Origin: Burkholderiales bacterium UBA4615
Lineage (GTDB): Bacteria > Pseudomonadota > Gammaproteobacteria > Burkholderiales > Burkholderiaceae_E
Assembly (NCBI GenBank): GCA_002386465.1
Contig: DGIT01000094.1
Span: 41,894 to 49,254, forward strand
DNA length: 7,361 nucleotides
Direction: 5' to 3'
Shown: positions 5,696 to 7,361 of the stretch, in pieces
How the letters are laid out: each line of letters begins with the position of its first letter
How positions within the stretch are numbered: position 1 is the first letter of the stretch
Position numbers and translations under genes: made by a program
The notes under the pieces: generated by a model
Seen by the model: only the letters and a program-made list of their open reading frames with translations
Told to the model about the DNA's origin: nothing
Databases searched by the model: none

Positions 5696-6694
5696 ATGAA
5701 CCTCCCTCAGCGCATCGGAGCAAGTCCCTTGAAAACGTCAATCATGGCCCTGGTGCTGGGCATGTGGTCCTGCCTGGCATGGGCTCAGCAGTCCCCTTCG
5801 TCATTCCAGCCGAATCGCGCTGTCACGCTCATCGTGCCTTATGGCGCAGGCGGTGGCACAGATCAGGTGGCGCGCCTGTTCGCTCAGAAGCTGGGCGAAC
5901 TCTGGCGTCAGCCGGTGGTCGTGGAGAATCGGGCAGGCGCGGATGGTGCGATTGGCTCGGCCTTCGTGGCCAAAGCACCGGCAGACGGACACACCCTGAT
6001 GTTGTCGGTGGCATCCATCGCCATCAATCCTCATGTCTTTGCCAAGCTGCCCTTCGACACGCTGACGCAGTTCACACCGATCACGACCCTTGCCTTGCCG
6101 GTGGTGGTGATGGTGGCGACGCCGGCCCTGCAGTTCAAGGACGGCCGGGCGTTCATCGAGGCGGCGCGGGCGGCCCCAGGCAAGTACACCTACGCGAGCA
6201 CGGACACCAGCACCCGCATGTACAGCGAGCGGCTGCGCGCCTCGCAGAATCTGGACATGGTGCACGTGCCCTACAAAAGCTCGGCGCAGTGGATGGCCGA
6301 TATTGCAGCAGGCGTGGTGGACAGCGGCTTTGCAAGTGCCACATCGGCTCGCCCCTTTCTGATCGATCGACGCGTCCAGGTGCTGGGCGTGGCCTCACCC
6401 AAACGCAGCAACCTGGCACCCGATGTCCCCACCTTCACTGAGCAGGGCATCCCCGGGCTGGATGGCAAGAGCTGGTATGGCCTGTTCGGCCCAGGCAAAG
6501 TGCCGCCGGGGATCGTGAAAGCCATCCACGAAGACGTCCTGCGCGTCATGAACATGCCCGATGTACGCGACAAAATGGACACGCTGGGAGTTGATCCTGG
6601 CGGAGAAGCGCCCGCCGATTTTGCGAAACGTTTTCTGGCCGACTATGCCGAATACGGGGAGATGATCAAGCGGCTGAAGATTCCGCAGCAATGA
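5696..6694 (+). CDS. Bug/TctC-family periplasmic solute-binding receptor
   Basis: A 332-residue extracytoplasmic binding protein of the tripartite tricarboxylate transporter receptor family, which captures carboxylates or related small molecules in the periplasm. A Sec signal peptide covers residues 1-30 (hydrophobic core ending in CLAWA, cleavage before QQ). The mature protein has the family hallmarks: LIVPYGAGGGTDQVAR (45-60), VVVENRAGADGAIG (74-87), PADGHTLMLS (95-104), VHVPYKSSAQW (189-199) and VLGVASPKR (229-237). Mature length of about 300 residues is normal. ATG 5696 is preferred over GTG 5663 because it gives a standard signal peptide; its ribosome binding site is weak (GGGT 8 bases upstream). 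No TctA/TctB permease genes are present, so it is an orphan receptor here, as is common for this family in Burkholderiales. It is divergent from the dehydrogenase pair, suggesting uptake of the compound they act on or of an inducer; that link is inference. Confidence 0.93.
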   Translation: MNLPQRIGASPLKTSIMALVLGMWSCLAWAQQSPSSFQPNRAVTLIVPYGAGGGTDQVARLFAQKLGELWRQPVVVENRAGADGAIGSAFVAKAPADGHTLMLSVASIAINPHVFAKLPFDTLTQFTPITTLALPVVVMVATPALQFKDGRAFIEAARAAPGKYTYASTDTSTRMYSERLRASQNLDMVHVPYKSSAQWMADIAAGVVDSGFASATSARPFLIDRRVQVLGVASPKRSNLAPDVPTFTEQGIPGLDGKSWYGLFGPGKVPPGIVKAIHEDVLRVMNMPDVRDKMDTLGVDPGGEAPADFAKRFLADYAEYGEMIKRLKIPQQ

Positions 6695-6700
6695 CCCAAG

Positions 6701-7361
6701 ATGAAAAACAAGCCCGACAACCTCAGCGCAGTACACAGTCGTCGCACACTCCTGGAAGGACTCGCCGTCCTTGTTCCACTGGCGGCCTGCGCGCCGCCGC
6801 AAAATCCGCTCCGATCAGGGCTGCCTGCCCGCTCGAACAGACCCGGCATGTTGCGGGTCGCGGTGGCCTCTTGCTGCAACCAGAACCAGCCTCAGCCGAT
6901 TTGGGATGCGGTGCTGGCCGAAGCGCCCGATCACATGGTGTTTGCCGGCGACAACGTCTATGCCAGCCGTCAGCCGTTTGACATCGCGGCCTTGCGTGCC
7001 GCCTACGCGCAGCAGGCACAGGTCGCAAACTTCAGACGATTGCGCCAGGAGGTTGCTCACAGTGCCATCTGGGACGACCACGACTACGGGCTCAACGATG
7101 GCGGCGCCGACTTTATGCATCGCCAGGCCAGCAAGGACGCTTTTTTAGACTTCTGGGCGGTACCGCTGGACGATGAGCGCCGCGCGCGGCCTGGCTTGCA
7201 TCACTCGCGTTTTCTCGTGGCCGCTGGCGGACGACGCGTACAAATCATCGTGCTGGATACACGCTGGTGGCGCAGTGCGCTCAAGCCCACCGATCAGCGG
7301 GATGCGCCGGGTAAAGAGCGCTACCTTCCAGACGCTGACCCTTCCAAGACCATGCTGGGCG
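6701..7361 (+). CDS. PhoD-like metallophosphatase, Tat lipoprotein (5' part; runs off right edge)
   Basis: An open frame from ATG 6701 to the window end, 220 residues visible. Residues 13-30 read as a twin-arginine lipoprotein signal: SRRTLLEG (13-20), a hydrophobic run, and lipobox LAAC with Cys30 as the lipidation site. The rest matches the PhoD-like alkaline phosphatase/phosphodiesterase fold: a beta strand into VASCCNQNQ (55-63), the metal-binding FAGDNVY (81-87), and the hallmark IWDDHDYGLNDGG (123-135) with Asp125, Asp126, His127 and Asp128. IIVLDTRWWR (182-191) matches the conserved strand before the segment TMLG (217-220) at the edge. It probably cleaves phosphate esters at the cell surface or in the periplasm, with metal loaded before Tat export. 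It starts 6 bases after the Bug stop without a clear ribosome binding site, so it is likely co-transcribed and coupled. A second ATG (6691) overlaps the Bug stop in another frame and leads nowhere recognisable. Confidence 0.88.
   Translation, partial: MKNKPDNLSAVHSRRTLLEGLAVLVPLAACAPPQNPLRSGLPARSNRPGMLRVAVASCCNQNQPQPIWDAVLAEAPDHMVFAGDNVYASRQPFDIAALRAAYAQQAQVANFRRLRQEVAHSAIWDDHDYGLNDGGADFMHRQASKDAFLDFWAVPLDDERRARPGLHHSRFLVAAGGRRVQIIVLDTRWWRSALKPTDQRDAPGKERYLPDADPSKTMLG

Noticed and set aside
5764..6441. A 225-codon plus-strand frame inside the Bug gene
   Set aside because: It is in the +2/+3 frame relative to the Bug receptor, Gly/Arg/His-rich, with no family features; the receptor frame carries all the family motifs.
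6691..6981. ATGA overlap start (ATG 6691) giving a 96-codon frame
   Set aside because: The overlap with the Bug stop looks like a coupled start, but the protein is unrecognisable, while ATG 6701 in another frame gives the Tat lipoprotein signal and PhoD motifs.
1..7361. Search for CRISPR repeats, tRNA, insertion sequence ends and toxin-antitoxin genes
   Set aside because: No spaced direct repeats, tRNA-like folds, transposase motifs or small toxin-antitoxin pairs were seen on reading both strands.

Overview
The window is GC-rich bacterial DNA, most likely from a betaproteobacterium of the order Burkholderiales. The evidence is a Bug/TctC-type solute receptor (a family greatly expanded in that order), high third-position GC, and close-packed catabolic genes. 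No tRNA, rRNA, insertion sequence, integrase or CRISPR array was seen. Both ends cut through genes.

Reading leftward on the minus strand from about 5518, there are five genes. Two acyl-CoA dehydrogenase genes (5518-4388 and 4376-3120) are 11 bases apart and almost certainly translationally coupled. They are followed by an OmpR/PhoB-type response regulator (2967-2272), a small VOC/glyoxalase-fold protein resembling methylmalonyl-CoA epimerase (2208-1738), and an outer-membrane porin-like protein with an N-terminal coiled coil (from about 1547 off the left edge). The regulator, the VOC gene and the porin each have an intergenic gap ahead of them, so they may have their own promoters.

On the plus strand, divergent from the dehydrogenase pair, lie a Bug-family periplasmic binding protein (5696-6694) and, 6 bases after its stop, a PhoD-like metallophosphatase with a twin-arginine lipoprotein signal (6701 to the right edge). 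The 177-base divergent region at 5519-5695 is where control of both directions would sit. It holds a -10-like box, a 6-6 dyad and a cluster of short repeats.

Taken together the window looks like an uptake-and-degradation locus for an organic acid: a porin in the outer membrane, a Bug receptor in the periplasm, and a two-subunit acyl-CoA dehydrogenase (probably beta-oxidation of a bulky or branched acyl-CoA) in the cytoplasm. The inner-membrane permease, the CoA ligase and the partner histidine kinase are not in the window, and the substrate cannot be read from the sequence. I see no clearly novel system. The most distinctive points are the split-function dehydrogenase pair, the altered metal-ligand positions in the VOC protein, and 10-bp-spaced direct repeats upstream of the response regulator.
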